64,000 bases of DNA, taken from NCBI RefSeq assembly GCF_019801465.1, contig NZ_JAHVJA010000001.1, positions 744,001 to 808,000 of the forward strand, in the 5' to 3' direction. The position numbers and the translations under genes were made by a program. The stretch comes from Leisingera daeponensis (GTDB taxonomy: Bacteria; Pseudomonadota; Alphaproteobacteria; Rhodobacterales; Rhodobacteraceae). Of this stretch, positions 38,969 through 49,276 are shown piece by piece (positions within the stretch are counted from its first letter, which is position 1; each line of letters begins with the position of its first letter). The notes beneath the pieces are model-generated. The model made no database searches, was not told where the DNA came from, and worked only from the letters and a program-made list of their open reading frames with translations.

Positions 38969-40726
38969 TTACAGCCCCAGCTTGCGGAACACCGCGGGGA
39001 TCTGCTCCGGCAGATCCTCGGCGATCAGGCCGGGGCCGAATTGCAGCGCGCATTCCACGTGGATATAGGCGGCGGTTTCCGCCGCCTGCATCGGGGAAAA
39101 CCCGCGCGCCACCAGCCCGGTGATGAAGCCTGCCAGCACATCGCCCGATCCGGCGGTCGCCAGCCAGGGCGCGGAGCGGTCGTAATGGGCCGAGTTCACA
39201 GAGCAGCGCCCGTCCGGCGCGGCGATCACAGTGTCCGGCCCCTTGAACAATACCACGCAGCCTGCGCGTTTGGCCGCCTCGCGGGTGGCGTCCACCTTGG
39301 AATAGGCGGGGCCGGTGGTGGCGGGCGCGTTCAGTTTCTCCGCCAGGTCCGGGAACAGCTTGGCAAATTCGCCGCCATGCGGGGTGAGCACGCAGTTCTC
39401 ATGCAGGATTTCGAACAGCGCTTGCGGCTTCAGCTCAAACCGGGTGAGCGCGTCGGCATCCAGCACGGTGGCCCGGTTTTCCTTCAGCACCGCCATCACC
39501 ACCGCCTGGGTGTCCGCGCCGCGCCCCAGGCCGGGGCCAAGGCAGACGGCGTTAAAGCGTGTGTCCTCCAAGAGTTCGCTGACCCCATGCGCGCCGTCGA
39601 TCTGGCGCAGCATGATGGCGGTCAGGTTGGCTGCATTTTCAAACATCGCCGAGCGCGGCGAGCCGACAGTGACCAGCCCTGCCCCGATCCGCAAAGCGCC
39701 GCGGGCGGCGAGCCGGGCGGCGCCGGTTTTGCCGTGGCCGCCGGAGAGGACGAGGGCATGGCCTTCATTGTACTTGTGCCCTCCGCCTGATTTCTCAAGC
39801 ATCGGGTGAGGAAACCCCGGAGTTTTCAGAGGGCGCCAGCAGAACCGCGGTTCAAGCAGCCTGACACGTTCTACGTCCGGGTCCTGCGCGCAAGCCACGG
39901 TTCTTTCCATCGCATCGCCCCGGAGCCCTATGTCAACAACTTTGACGCGGGTTCCGTTTATAACAACGGCTCCCAGGAAGTGACTGGTTTTGGGGCTGTG
40001 AAAGGTAACCGTCAAATGAGCGTGGAAGACAGCCGACATAAAGTATGGCCATCCCCCTTCCGTGTCTGCAGCCTCTTCAGTCTCATCCGCCTCTGTGATG
40101 GGAAACCCAGTGTCCGACGAAAGACCAGAGGGAATGTCGACCGCAACTTTCCTTAGAGTTCGCCGCGTCTTTCCGCTAGGGCTTTCCTCCTTCCATTCCG
40201 GCCGAAACTTCAAAAGCCAGTGAAAGGTTTTCCGGATCTCATCAGGCAGCGGACGGGTAAGCCCCGTGCCAAACAGAGCATCGACCAAAAGGTCAGGCTC
40301 AATAACCGAGGCAAGGCAACCACTCGTAAGCGGTTCTTCACTGCCAATCTCCCTCCACCTCCTATAATTCACCTTCGCATCCGGCGGCAGCTTGTCCGGG
40401 TCGCCGTAGAGGAAAACCTCCACCTCCCAGCCGCGCTCCCTCAGCAACCGCGCCACCACAAACCCGTCGCCGCCGTTGTTGCCCGGACCGCACAGAACCA
40501 CTGCCCGGTGCGCCTCTTCACCTTTCTCCAAATACTCCGGGGTGCGCGAGGGGCCGGCCCCTCGCCCGCCATCCGCAGGCTCTGCCAGCTCCGGCCATTC
40601 CTCGAAGATGGCCTCGACCACCCCCTGCCCGGCCCGCTCCATCAGCTCCAGCCCGGTCACCTCGCCGGATGCGATGGCGGCCTGTTCGATGGCCCGCATC
40701 TGGGCTGCGGTCAGCAGTTCGGTCAT
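38969..40726 (-). CDS. nnr: Bifunctional NAD(P)H-hydrate epimerase / ADP-dependent dehydratase (Nnr)
   Basis: A 585-aa repair enzyme. The N-terminal YjeF_N epimerase domain (about 1-280) has the GPGNNGGDGFVVARLL motif and VDIPSGLSSDTG. The C-terminal kinase-like dehydratase (about 315-585) has KYNEGHALVLSGGHGKTGAA, LDADALTRFE and TPHGGEFAKLFPDL, and GSGDVLAGFITGLV. It converts damaged NADHX/NADPHX back. It is about 70 aa longer than E. coli YjeF, with inserts near residue 55-72 and 175-240. It stands convergent to the Hint gene and divergent from glnB. Confidence 0.95.
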   Translation of the reverse strand: MTELLTAAQMRAIEQAAIASGEVTGLELMERAGQGVVEAIFEEWPELAEPADGGRGAGPSRTPEYLEKGEEAHRAVVLCGPGNNGGDGFVVARLLRERGWEVEVFLYGDPDKLPPDAKVNYRRWREIGSEEPLTSGCLASVIEPDLLVDALFGTGLTRPLPDEIRKTFHWLLKFRPEWKEESPSGKTRRTLRKVAVDIPSGLSSDTGFPITEADETEEAADTEGGWPYFMSAVFHAHLTVTFHSPKTSHFLGAVVINGTRVKVVDIGLRGDAMERTVACAQDPDVERVRLLEPRFCWRPLKTPGFPHPMLEKSGGGHKYNEGHALVLSGGHGKTGAARLAARGALRIGAGLVTVGSPRSAMFENAANLTAIMLRQIDGAHGVSELLEDTRFNAVCLGPGLGRGADTQAVVMAVLKENRATVLDADALTRFELKPQALFEILHENCVLTPHGGEFAKLFPDLAEKLNAPATTGPAYSKVDATREAAKRAGCVVLFKGPDTVIAAPDGRCSVNSAHYDRSAPWLATAGSGDVLAGFITGLVARGFSPMQAAETAAYIHVECALQFGPGLIAEDLPEQIPAVFRKLGL

Positions 40727-40864
40727 GTTTTGCCCTTCCCCGATTCAATTCTGCGCATTTTCCGGGCGCAGTGCTTAATTTTTAGGCAGATACGATCAAA
40801 TCCTGCCCGCAATTGCCGCAGCCGCAGCCTCCTGCATTGCTGCCTTCATTTAGAAGTGAAATGA

Positions 40865-41236
<372 letters not shown>

Positions 41237-41281
41237 GAATTCAACGAATATCCTGACATCTAAATCAAAAGGACCGAGGGA

Positions 41282-42688
41282 ATGAGCGCAGAAGCAGTTC
41301 TCAAGACACTCAAAGACGAAGACGTCGCTTATGTCGACATCCGCTTCACCGACGTGCGCGGCAGGCTGCAGCACGTGACCGTGGACGTGGACCTGGTCGA
41401 CGAAGACTTCCTGGAAGAAGGCTTCATGTTCGACGGTTCCTCGATCGCCGGCTGGAAGTCGATCGAAAACTCCGACATGAAACTGATGGCGGACACCACC
41501 TCTGCCTACATCGACCCTTTCTATGCCGAGAAAACCCTCTGCATCCATTGCTCCATCGTCGAGCCCGACACCGGCGAAGCCTATGAGCGCGACCCGCGCG
41601 GCACCGCCCAGAAGGCCGAAGCCTACCTGAAGTCCTCCGGCATCGGCGATGTGGCCTACATGGGCCCGGAAGCGGAATTCTTCCTGTTCGACGACGTGCG
41701 CTTCTCCAACACCATCAACAAGGTGTCCTACGAGGTTGACGCGACCGACGGCTCCTGGAACACCGACGCCGAGTTCGAAATGGGCAACATGGGCCACCGC
41801 CCGGGCCTGAAGGGCGGCTACTTCCCGGTCAACCCGACCGACGAAGCGCAGGACCTGCGGTCTGAGATGCTGTCGACCATGAAGCGCCTGGGCATGAAGG
41901 TCGACAAGCACCACCACGAAGTGGCGTCCTGCCAGCACGAACTGGGCCTGATCTTCGACAGCCTGACCAAACAGGCTGACGAGCTGCAGAAGTACAAATA
42001 CGTGATCCACAACGTGGCGCACGCCTATGGCAAGTCGGCGACCTTCATGCCGAAGCCGATCTATGGCGACAACGGCTCCGGCATGCACGTCAACATGTCG
42101 ATCTGGAAGGACGGCAAGCCGCTGTTCGCGGGCGACAAATACGCTGACCTCAGCCAGGAAGCGCTGTACTTCATCGGCGGCATCCTGAAGCACGCGAAGA
42201 CCCTGAACGCCTTCACCAACCCGTCCACCAACTCCTACAAGCGCCTGATCCCCGGCTTCGAAGCCCCGGTTCTGCGCGCCTACTCCGCCCGCAACCGCTC
42301 CGGCTGCGTGCGGATCCCGTGGACCGAAAGCCCGAAAGCCAAGCGCGTCGAGGCCCGCTTCCCCGATCCGGCGGCAAACCCCTACCTGTGCTTTGCGGCG
42401 CTGCTGATGGCCGGCCTGGACGGCATCAAGAACAAGATCGATCCGGGCGAAGCCATGGACAAGAACCTGTACGACCTGCCGGCCGAGGAGCTGGAAGGCA
42501 TCCCGACCGTCTGCGGCTCGCTGCGCGAAGCCATGGACGCCCTGGCCGCCGACCACGACTTCCTGCTGCAGGGCGACGTGTTCACCAAGGACCAGATCGA
42601 CGGCTACATCGAGCTGAAGATGGAAGAGGTCCACAAGTACGAGCACACCCCGCACCCGGTGGAATTCGGCATGTACTACAGCTGCTGA
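41282..42688 (+). CDS. glnA: Glutamine synthetase, type I
   Basis: A 468-aa GSI enzyme making glutamine from glutamate, ammonia and [21 protein letters not shown], the metal-binding [10 protein letters not shown] and [11 protein letters not shown], and the [18 protein letters not shown] segment are all present. Tyr397 in NLYDLP is the adenylylation site. It forms an operon with glnB, and a strong terminator follows at 42709. Confidence 0.98.
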   Translation: MSAEAVLKTLKDEDVAYVDIRFTDVRGRLQHVTVDVDLVDEDFLEEGFMFDGSSIAGWKSIENSDMKLMADTTSAYIDPFYAEKTLCIHCSIVEPDTGEAYERDPRGTAQKAEAYLKSSGIGDVAYMGPEAEFFLFDDVRFSNTINKVSYEVDATDGSWNTDAEFEMGNMGHRPGLKGGYFPVNPTDEAQDLRSEMLSTMKRLGMKVDKHHHEVASCQHELGLIFDSLTKQADELQKYKYVIHNVAHAYGKSATFMPKPIYGDNGSGMHVNMSIWKDGKPLFAGDKYADLSQEALYFIGGILKHAKTLNAFTNPSTNSYKRLIPGFEAPVLRAYSARNRSGCVRIPWTESPKAKRVEARFPDPAANPYLCFAALLMAGLDGIKNKIDPGEAMDKNLYDLPAEELEGIPTVCGSLREAMDALAADHDFLLQGDVFTKDQIDGYIELKMEEVHKYEHTPHPVEFGMYYSC

Positions 42689-42708
42689 TTGGCAGCAGTT
42701 GCAAGATT

Positions 42709-42736
42709 AAGGCGCTCCGTTCGGGGCGCCTTTTTT
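42709..42736 (+). terminator. Intrinsic terminator of the glnBA operon
   Basis: An AAGGCGC/GCGCCTT stem with three more pairs and a 4-nt loop (42709-42732) is followed by TTTTTT. It starts 20 bp after the glnA stop. Confidence 0.9.
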
Positions 42737-42815
42737 GTTGCCGCCCGAAGCCCGCTGCACAGCTGCTGCATCTGGCCGGTCTCACCGGTCCCAGGCGGCC
42801 CCTCCCTCGTGCCGT

Positions 42816-44159
42816 CTACAGCTTGCGGACATGATTGCCTGACGACGGCCAGCCATAGGAGCCGGCGGACTTCTTGTTGAAGCCTTTCTTCGACTGCGAG
42901 AACTCATAGACCGTGCCGTTTTTCACCGCGATGCAATGGGTCGACCACCAGGCGATATAGGTGCCGGTCTTGCCGTCCTTGCCGAAGAATTCCACCACCT
43001 TGTCCTTGCTCACGCCTTCCATGCCGACCTTGGAAGCCCCGAGATGGTCGGCCAGCCCGTCGCCGCGGCCGCTCATGCCGCGCATCGTCTTCATGGCGCT
43101 GCCGACAAAGGTAATGCAATCAAACCCGCGCATCTTCGGGTCGCGTTCGAAGTCGGGACCGTATTTCAGGAAGTACCAGCCGTTGATCGGCGCCGTGTAG
43201 AGGTAGCGCCCCTTGCCATTGCCGGTGTAGGTCATGCCGGTGTCCTTGCCGATGCCGTCCAGCGAGACGGTCCCCTTGAACGGTGCTACCGGCGTCGCCA
43301 GCACCACCGGCCTGGACATCGTGCACATGTCCAGCTTTCCGTCTGTGGTTTCCGCGGCATAGAAGGAAACCTTCTTGCCCCACAGCCCGCCCTGGTCCAG
43401 GAGCTTGAACAGCTCCACCATGGATTTCCTGGTCCAGCCCTTGGTGATATCCATCCTGAGGGGCGCCTTCCCGGCAATCAGGAAAACTTTGGCCTTCGGG
43501 TCCGGGCTGACGCCGCTGACCTTAAAGTCGAAGCACCCGCTTTTGATGTTCGTCGCTGAGCCTTTGAGGATCAATGGCACTTTGCTGCCCGGCTGCGACT
43601 GGCCGTTTTCCTCCAGAAGGCAGGCAAGGCTGGACAAGGCGTCCTTCCGCGCCTGCTCGGCGGTTTTGACCATGCATTTCTTGTCGGCAGGCCCGTTTTT
43701 CTCCTCCTTTCCCATATAAGCGAACCACTGCTCGGTCGCGTATTTTTCGAGGTCGGAGTAAAGCGACGCCCAGCTCTTGGAATCAACGCCCTGCTTCTTG
43801 GCCGCTTTCTCCGCCAGCTTTTTCACCGCTGCCATGGTCTTCTTGTGCTGATCCTCCTTGGCCTTTTCGTGCTTCTTCTCTGCCGCCTTCTGTTCGGAAG
43901 CCGCCTTGCCCGGCCCGGCGTTCAGCTTCTTCAGCGTGGTCTTTTTCGGATCGACCCTGTAATCCGGGCGGAATTTGCAAACCTCCTCCTGAAATTTTCC
44001 GATCGCGGTTTCCAGCGCCTTGCTGGGCTTGCCGTCGGTCTTGAGCTTGGAAAGTTTGAGCAGGCCGGCAAAGCCGTTCAGCAGCTTTTGCACGGCCCTG
44101 ACGTCTTCCACGCCGTTCTTCCCCTTGCGCCCTACGGATCCGGCGAGTGTGACAACCAT
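42816..44159 (-). CDS. Cysteine-hydrolase-like protein with peptidoglycan-binding-like N-terminus, possible effector
   Basis: A 447-aa protein starting MVVTLAGSVGRKGKNGVEDV at 44159. The first 60 residues resemble the peptidoglycan-binding-like domain at the front of many secreted or T6SS-linked hydrolases (VRAVQKLLNGFAGLLKLSKL). A basic coiled coil follows (AASEQKAAEKKHEKAKEDQH at about 95-115), then an unknown middle. The C-terminus has GFDCITFVGSAMKTMRG near 358-374, whose cysteine matches an NlpC/P60 nucleophile, and WWSTHCIAVKNGTVYEF with a histidine. A cell-wall amidase or peptidase is likely, possibly a toxin. No immunity gene, VgrG or Hcp lies next to it, so secretion is unproven. Confidence 0.6.
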   Translation of the reverse strand: MVVTLAGSVGRKGKNGVEDVRAVQKLLNGFAGLLKLSKLKTDGKPSKALETAIGKFQEEVCKFRPDYRVDPKKTTLKKLNAGPGKAASEQKAAEKKHEKAKEDQHKKTMAAVKKLAEKAAKKQGVDSKSWASLYSDLEKYATEQWFAYMGKEEKNGPADKKCMVKTAEQARKDALSSLACLLEENGQSQPGSKVPLILKGSATNIKSGCFDFKVSGVSPDPKAKVFLIAGKAPLRMDITKGWTRKSMVELFKLLDQGGLWGKKVSFYAAETTDGKLDMCTMSRPVVLATPVAPFKGTVSLDGIGKDTGMTYTGNGKGRYLYTAPINGWYFLKYGPDFERDPKMRGFDCITFVGSAMKTMRGMSGRGDGLADHLGASKVGMEGVSKDKVVEFFGKDGKTGTYIAWWSTHCIAVKNGTVYEFSQSKKGFNKKSAGSYGWPSSGNHVRKL

Positions 44160-44407
44160 GGCGTCCCTCCAAAAACAGGGGATTGCACGGCGCAATTGGT
44201 GCCGCGTATCCCGATGACTGATGTGCCGGTTCTTGAAACGGCCGGTGCTTATTGAACTGCCCGGCGCGCCCTTTCGGGCGGGACCCTCCGCTGCAATATA
44301 CCGCGACCCGCCGGTTCAGGGCAAACGCGCGGCCTTCCTGCTCCTCTTGCCTTCGCCTTCGACTGCCGGTAGTCAGGCCCGCTCCCGCAGCTGACAGGAG
44401 CCTCCCC

Positions 44408-45655
44408 ATGACTGCCCCGAACACCCTCGGCATTGACTTCGGCACTTCCAATTCTGCGGCCGGGATCGCGGTTGCGGGCCGTCCCTGGCTGGTGGAAATG
44501 GAGCCGGGCGAGCAGACGCTGCCCACCGCGGTGTTCTTTGAGGAGGGCGCGCGGAGCATGCGGATCGGCCGCAGCGCGACACGGGCGCTGATCAACGGCG
44601 ATGAGGGGCGGTTCATGCGGGCGCTGAAAAGCCTGCTGGGCACGCCGCTCTTGCAGGAGGAACGGCGGCTGGGCGGTGAGCGGATCAGCTTTGCCACCCT
44701 GATCGCGCGGTTCCTGGCGGAAATGAAGCACCGGGCGGAAGCGGCCACCCGGATGGAGTTCACCCATGCGCTGTCGGGGCGGCCGGTGCGGTTTCATTCC
44801 AGGGACGAGGACCGCAATGCGCAGGCGGAACGGGACCTGCGGGCCTGCTACCTGGAAGCCGGGTTTCAGGATGTGCTGTTCATGCATGAGCCCGAGGCCG
44901 CGCTGCGCGCCGCTGCCCCTGCCCCCGGAACCGGGCTGATTGTCGATATCGGCGGCGGCACCTCGGACTTCACCGCCTTTGAGCAGGACGCCGGTGGCGC
45001 AACCCGCATCCTCGCCTCTCATGGCGTCCGGCTGGGCGGCACCGATTTCGACCGTCAGCTGAGCATCCGCCATGTGATGCCACTGCTGGGCCGGGGCAGC
45101 CAGATCCGCAACGCCTTCGGCGGCGGCGCCCTGCCCGCGCCGAACCGGCTGTTCAACGATCTTGCGACCTGGCAGATGATCCCCTTTCTCTATGCGCCGG
45201 ACAGCCGCCGGGCGGCACAGGATCTGGCTGCCAATGCGGTGGAGCCGGAAAAACTGGCCCGGCTGGTTTCCGTGCTGGAGGACGAGCTGGGCCATGAGCT
45301 GGCCTTTGCTGTGGAGCACGGCAAGATCCGCGCCAATGCCGGTGACGGGACCGCGCTCATCGATCTCAAGCTTCTGCAGCGCGGGCTATCGGTGCCGCTG
45401 GATGCTGCCGCCATGACACAAACGCTGGCGGAGCAGACTGCCGCGATTGGCGCCTGCGCCGCCGAGACACTGGCTCAGGCCGGGCTAGCGGCGGAAAAGG
45501 TGGATCGGATCGTCCTGGTCGGCGGCTCTTCGCTGCTGGCGTCGGTACAGGCGGAAATGCGGGCGCTGTGCCCAAATGCCCGTCTGGAAACGGAAAATGC
45601 CATGACGGCAGTTGCCGGCGGGCTGGCGCTGGCCTCCGCTGACGCCTTTGCCTAG
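44408..45655 (+). CDS. Hsp70-family chaperone (YegD-like)
   Basis: A 415-aa Hsp70-type ATPase with only the nucleotide-binding domain well kept. The phosphate loops are GIDFGTSNSAAGI (8-20) and LIVDIGGGTSDFTAFE near 180, plus an adenosine loop VDRIVLVGGSSLL near 370. It is shorter than DnaK and lacks the usual substrate-binding domain, as in E. coli YegD. It may assist assembly of a membrane or regulatory protein; the role is unknown. Confidence 0.9.
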   Translation: MTAPNTLGIDFGTSNSAAGIAVAGRPWLVEMEPGEQTLPTAVFFEEGARSMRIGRSATRALINGDEGRFMRALKSLLGTPLLQEERRLGGERISFATLIARFLAEMKHRAEAATRMEFTHALSGRPVRFHSRDEDRNAQAERDLRACYLEAGFQDVLFMHEPEAALRAAAPAPGTGLIVDIGGGTSDFTAFEQDAGGATRILASHGVRLGGTDFDRQLSIRHVMPLLGRGSQIRNAFGGGALPAPNRLFNDLATWQMIPFLYAPDSRRAAQDLAANAVEPEKLARLVSVLEDELGHELAFAVEHGKIRANAGDGTALIDLKLLQRGLSVPLDAAAMTQTLAEQTAAIGACAAETLAQAGLAAEKVDRIVLVGGSSLLASVQAEMRALCPNARLETENAMTAVAGGLALASADAFA

Positions 45656-45748
45656 GCAAATGGGAACCAATCGCGGCTTTTCCCGTTAGACATGAGGCGG
45701 CAGCGCGTTAGGCTGCAGGCCACGAGTCACATTCCGAGAGTTTGCTTC

Positions 45749-46543
45749 ATGCGCCGCCTGCTGGCCCCTGCCCTGATTTCCGCCCTGCTTGCCTCCCCCG
45801 CCCTCGCTGCCACTTGCGGCAACAGCTCTGCCGGGTTTGATTCCTGGAAACAGGCATTCAGCGCCGAGGCCAAGCGAGCAGGCGTGCGCAAGGCGGGACT
45901 GCAGGCGCTGGCCAATGCTCAGTACGCCCGCCGGACCATTGCCGCCGACCGCAACCAGAAGAGCTTCAAATACTCGCTGGAGAAATTCATGCAGATCCGC
46001 GGGTCGGCAACCATCGTGGCGCAGGGCCGCAAGCGCAAGGCGCGCAACCCCGATTTCTATGCCGCACTGGAGCGCAAGTACGGTGTGCCCGCCGGTGTTC
46101 TGATCGCGATCCACGGCATGGAGACCGCCTTCGGCAACTATATGGGCGACAGCCAGGTGGTCTCCGCCATCGTGACGCTGACCTATGACTGCCGCCGTTC
46201 CGATTTCTTCCGCCCGCACGCGCTGGGCGCGCTGAAGCTGGTGGATCAGGGCGCCATTTCCGCGGCGACCCTGGGCGCCAAGCACGGGGAACTGGGTCAT
46301 ACCCAGTTCCTCCCGGGCAATGCATTGGAATACGGGCAGGACTGGGACGGCAATGGCAGGGTGGATTTCTACAACATGGGCGACGCGCTGGCCTCCACCG
46401 CCAATTACCTGCGGCAGAAGGGCTGGAAACCCGGCAAGGGGTATCAGCCCGGCGAGCCCAACTACCGCGTTCTGAAGGAATGGAATGCGGCCAGCGTCTA
46501 TCAGCAGTCTCTGGCCATCATGGGCCGCCAGATCGACGGCTGA
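45749..46543 (+). CDS. Lytic murein transglycosylase (MltB-like), periplasmic
   Basis: A 264-aa protein with a Sec signal peptide (MRRLLAPALISALLASPALA-A). The MltB-like core has AIHGMETAFGNYMGDSQVVS with the catalytic Glu, GELGHTQFLPGNALEYGQDW and GDALASTANYLRQKGWKPG. It cuts peptidoglycan to anhydromuropeptides. A start at 45692 is rejected since the signal peptide begins at 45749. Confidence 0.93.
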   Translation: MRRLLAPALISALLASPALAATCGNSSAGFDSWKQAFSAEAKRAGVRKAGLQALANAQYARRTIAADRNQKSFKYSLEKFMQIRGSATIVAQGRKRKARNPDFYAALERKYGVPAGVLIAIHGMETAFGNYMGDSQVVSAIVTLTYDCRRSDFFRPHALGALKLVDQGAISAATLGAKHGELGHTQFLPGNALEYGQDWDGNGRVDFYNMGDALASTANYLRQKGWKPGKGYQPGEPNYRVLKEWNAASVYQQSLAIMGRQIDG

Positions 46544-46874
46544 TCCCCAGCCAGCGGAATGCGGGTTGCACGCCGGCCCGCCGGCCGGCGTATTTCGTTG
46601 CTGCCCGACAGGCAAAAACAGTCCGCGCGATTCCTCGGCGATTGTAGGCCTTGGGGCATCAATGTGTCCTCCAGCCGCCACAGTTGGGCCGCATTCTGGC
46701 CGCTGGAGTGCTGAACCTTCAACATAAACAATTAAAATCAATTACTTGCAGACCGCCCCATTTCACCGCGGCCTGCCGCGCCGTTTCCGCGGCAATTGGC
46801 CCGATCCGCCCCACTTTTAACTATTTCAAATTTTACTGTTTCTCTATCGGCACCCTGAATGGAGGATCCGGACA
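46544..46874. other. Intergenic stretch with a hairpin and an AT-rich promoter-like part
   Basis: A hairpin with 8-bp arms ACGCCGGC/GCCGGCGT (about 46569-46590), followed by ATTTCGTT, could end the transglycosylase transcript. Positions about 46715-46745 are markedly AT rich (AACATAAACAATTAAAATCA) and may hold the promoter of the next gene. No gene seen. Confidence 0.5.
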
Positions 46875-47714
46875 GTGGCAGAAACAGTGCAATATACAGG
46901 CCGGCTGGGGCTGGAAAACCGCGACAGCGGCACCCTCTCGGCTGCGGTGACCGCGGTTGTCGACACGCTCGAGGATTTCGGCCACCCTGCGGAAATGATC
47001 GCGGCCCGGGCGGAGAACACCGCCAGGCTGCAATGCGACCATTACCTTGTGACAGTGCGCCTGCGCCGGGTGCCCCTGCGGCGCACGAGCAAACTGCCTG
47101 GCAGCGTCATGCAGCCTTCGGCCCTGCTTGAGCTGTCCTTGTCGCCGGCCTACCCCGGCTATTGCGACCAGGAGATTTCCGAACTGCTGCTGGCGGAAAT
47201 GCTGCGCCGCCTGCTGGATTCCGTGGAAGCAACCTCTGTCGAATGGCTGGACACCGAGGTTGCGCTGACCTGCGAGCAGTTTCTGAGCGTTTTCGATCCG
47301 CAAGCCGCTGAAAAGCAGCCTGACACGCGTCCAGCTGCCGCTGTTGCGCCCCGGGTAGCAAAGCCGGTTCAGGCTGCAGAAGCCCGTCCGCGCGGCCGGG
47401 ATTGCTTCACGCCTGTCGATCAGACCGCACTGGCGCTTGACGCCCACTGCGACCGCGCCCTGCAGGAAGTGCAGATGCGCAAGGCGGCACGCGCCGCCGC
47501 CGCGGCGGCTGCCGCCACGCGGCCGTCAGGGCAACCGGCCGCCGACCTGCGCCGCGGCTGGGGCCGGCAGCTGCAGGCCACTGCCCTCGCTGCGCTGTCC
47601 CTGGGCGGCGCGCGCCGCCTGCGCTTCATCAGCCACGTTCTGCTGGTTTCCGCTCTGATGCTGTATCTGGAAAGCGCCGGCATGGTTCTCGCCGCCCGGC
47701 CGCTGGTGCCTTAG
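46875..47714 (+). CDS. Hypothetical protein with a C-terminal membrane segment
   Basis: A 279-aa protein starting GTG behind GGAGG. The N-terminal 140 residues are an alpha/beta domain (ETVQYTGRLGLENRDSGTLS, LLLAEMLRRLLDSVEATSVE). An Ala/Pro-rich linker and a basic region follow, with a TM-like HVLLVSALMLYLESAGMVLA at the end. No family is recognised; it may be a roseobacter-specific membrane-anchored protein. Confidence 0.7.
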   Translation: MAETVQYTGRLGLENRDSGTLSAAVTAVVDTLEDFGHPAEMIAARAENTARLQCDHYLVTVRLRRVPLRRTSKLPGSVMQPSALLELSLSPAYPGYCDQEISELLLAEMLRRLLDSVEATSVEWLDTEVALTCEQFLSVFDPQAAEKQPDTRPAAAVAPRVAKPVQAAEARPRGRDCFTPVDQTALALDAHCDRALQEVQMRKAARAAAAAAAATRPSGQPAADLRRGWGRQLQATALAALSLGGARRLRFISHVLLVSALMLYLESAGMVLAARPLVP

Positions 47715-47864
47715 GGCCCGACCACTGCCCCGCTGCAAGGCGGGCTGCCCGCTGAACGCGCGGCCCCGGGTCAGAAACGACGGCCGAATCCGTCGCATTC
47801 AGCAGCGAATCTGCCCTCGTCCGGCTGCACATTGGACAGAACTGTGCAGCGAGGACTTCCCAGC

Positions 47865-49208
47865 ATGAACGAGCATTACCGCGACACCCGCAAAATCGAT
47901 CCGACCCGCGGCGCCACACTGGGCGACAACACCCCCAACGACAACAACCGGGTCGAGATCGGCCCGACCCAGCTGGCCTTTGCCGAATGGGCCAAGGCGG
48001 GGCTGCAGCTGCCGGATCTGCAGGCGCTGCGCAAATTCCGCTGGGAGCGGCTGGTCAGGCACATCAACGACCGCGGCTATGGCGGCCTGCTGGTGTTTGA
48101 TCCGCTCAACATCCGTTACGCTACCGATTCCACCAACATGCAGCTCTGGAACACCCACAACCCGTTCCGCGCGCTGCTGATCTGCGCCGACGGCTACATG
48201 GTGCTGTGGGATTACAAGCAGTCGCCCTTCCTCAGCGAGTTCAACCCGCTGGTGCGCGAGCAGCGCGCAGGCGCCGACCTGTTCTATTTCGACCGCGGCG
48301 ACAAGATCGACGTGGCCGCGGACAAATTCTCCAACGAAGTGCGGATCCTGCTGGAGGAGCACAGCGGCAGCAACAAGCGGCTGGCGGTGGACAAGGTGAT
48401 GCTGCACGGGCTGCGGGCGCTGGAAGCGCAGGGGCTGGAGATCCTCCCAGGCGAGGAGCTGACCGAGAAATGCCGCGCGGTGAAAGGCCCGGATGAGATC
48501 CTGGCAATGCGCTGCGCCCATCACGCCTGCGAAACCGCGGTGGCGGCGATGGAGAAATTCGCCCGGGAAAACGTGCCTGGCGGCAATATCTCCGAAGACG
48601 ACGTGTGGGCGGTGCTGCATGCCGAAAACATCCGCCGCGGCGGCGAATGGATCGAGACCCGCCTTCTCGCTTCCGGCCCGCGCACCAACCCGTGGTTCCA
48701 GGAATGCGGCCCCCGCATCATCCAGAACAACGAGATGATCAGTTTCGACACCGATCTGGTCGGCTCCTACGGCATTTGCATCGACATCTCCCGCAGCTGG
48801 TGGATCGGCGATGCAAAGCCGCGGCCCGACATGGTCTATGCCATGCAGCATGGGCTGGAGCACATCCGCCACAACATGGAGATGCTGAAGCCCGGCGTGA
48901 ACATCCAGGAGCTTTCGCGCGGATGCCATGTGCTGGATGCGCAATTCCAGAAGCAGAAATACGGCTGCATGATGCACGGCGTCGGCCTGTGCGATGAATG
49001 GCCGCTGGTTGCCTACCCGGACCAGATGGTCGAGGGCGCCTTCGACTATGAACTGGAGCCGGGGATGGTGCTCTGCGTCGAGGCGCTGGTTTCACCGGAA
49101 GGCGGCGATTTCTCGATCAAGCTGGAGGATCAGGTGCTGATCACCGAGGACGGGTATGAGAACCTGACCAGCTACCCCTTCGACAAGGCACTGCTGGGCG
49201 GGGCCTGA
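47865..49208 (+). CDS. dddP: DMSP lyase DddP (M24 metallopeptidase fold)
   Basis: A 447-aa M24-fold protein matching roseobacter DddP. The metal ligands D295, D297, D307, H371, E406 and E421 can be counted in SFDTDLVG, CIDISRSWW, MHGVGLCDEW, CVEALVS and KLEDQVL. The N-terminus MNEHYRDTRKIDPTRGATLG is also typical. DddP cleaves dimethylsulfoniopropionate to dimethylsulfide and acrylate in the cytoplasm. The start at 47865 gives the family's length; a longer frame to 47832 adds 11 residues. No DMSP uptake gene is adjacent. Confidence 0.93.
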   Translation: MNEHYRDTRKIDPTRGATLGDNTPNDNNRVEIGPTQLAFAEWAKAGLQLPDLQALRKFRWERLVRHINDRGYGGLLVFDPLNIRYATDSTNMQLWNTHNPFRALLICADGYMVLWDYKQSPFLSEFNPLVREQRAGADLFYFDRGDKIDVAADKFSNEVRILLEEHSGSNKRLAVDKVMLHGLRALEAQGLEILPGEELTEKCRAVKGPDEILAMRCAHHACETAVAAMEKFARENVPGGNISEDDVWAVLHAENIRRGGEWIETRLLASGPRTNPWFQECGPRIIQNNEMISFDTDLVGSYGICIDISRSWWIGDAKPRPDMVYAMQHGLEHIRHNMEMLKPGVNIQELSRGCHVLDAQFQKQKYGCMMHGVGLCDEWPLVAYPDQMVEGAFDYELEPGMVLCVEALVSPEGGDFSIKLEDQVLITEDGYENLTSYPFDKALLGGA

Positions 49209-49276
49209 TTCCAATCAGCCGGTCCCTCCTGCCAGGAGGGGCCGGGACAGCCTGCGGCGCCGTCAGGCGCCACCGC

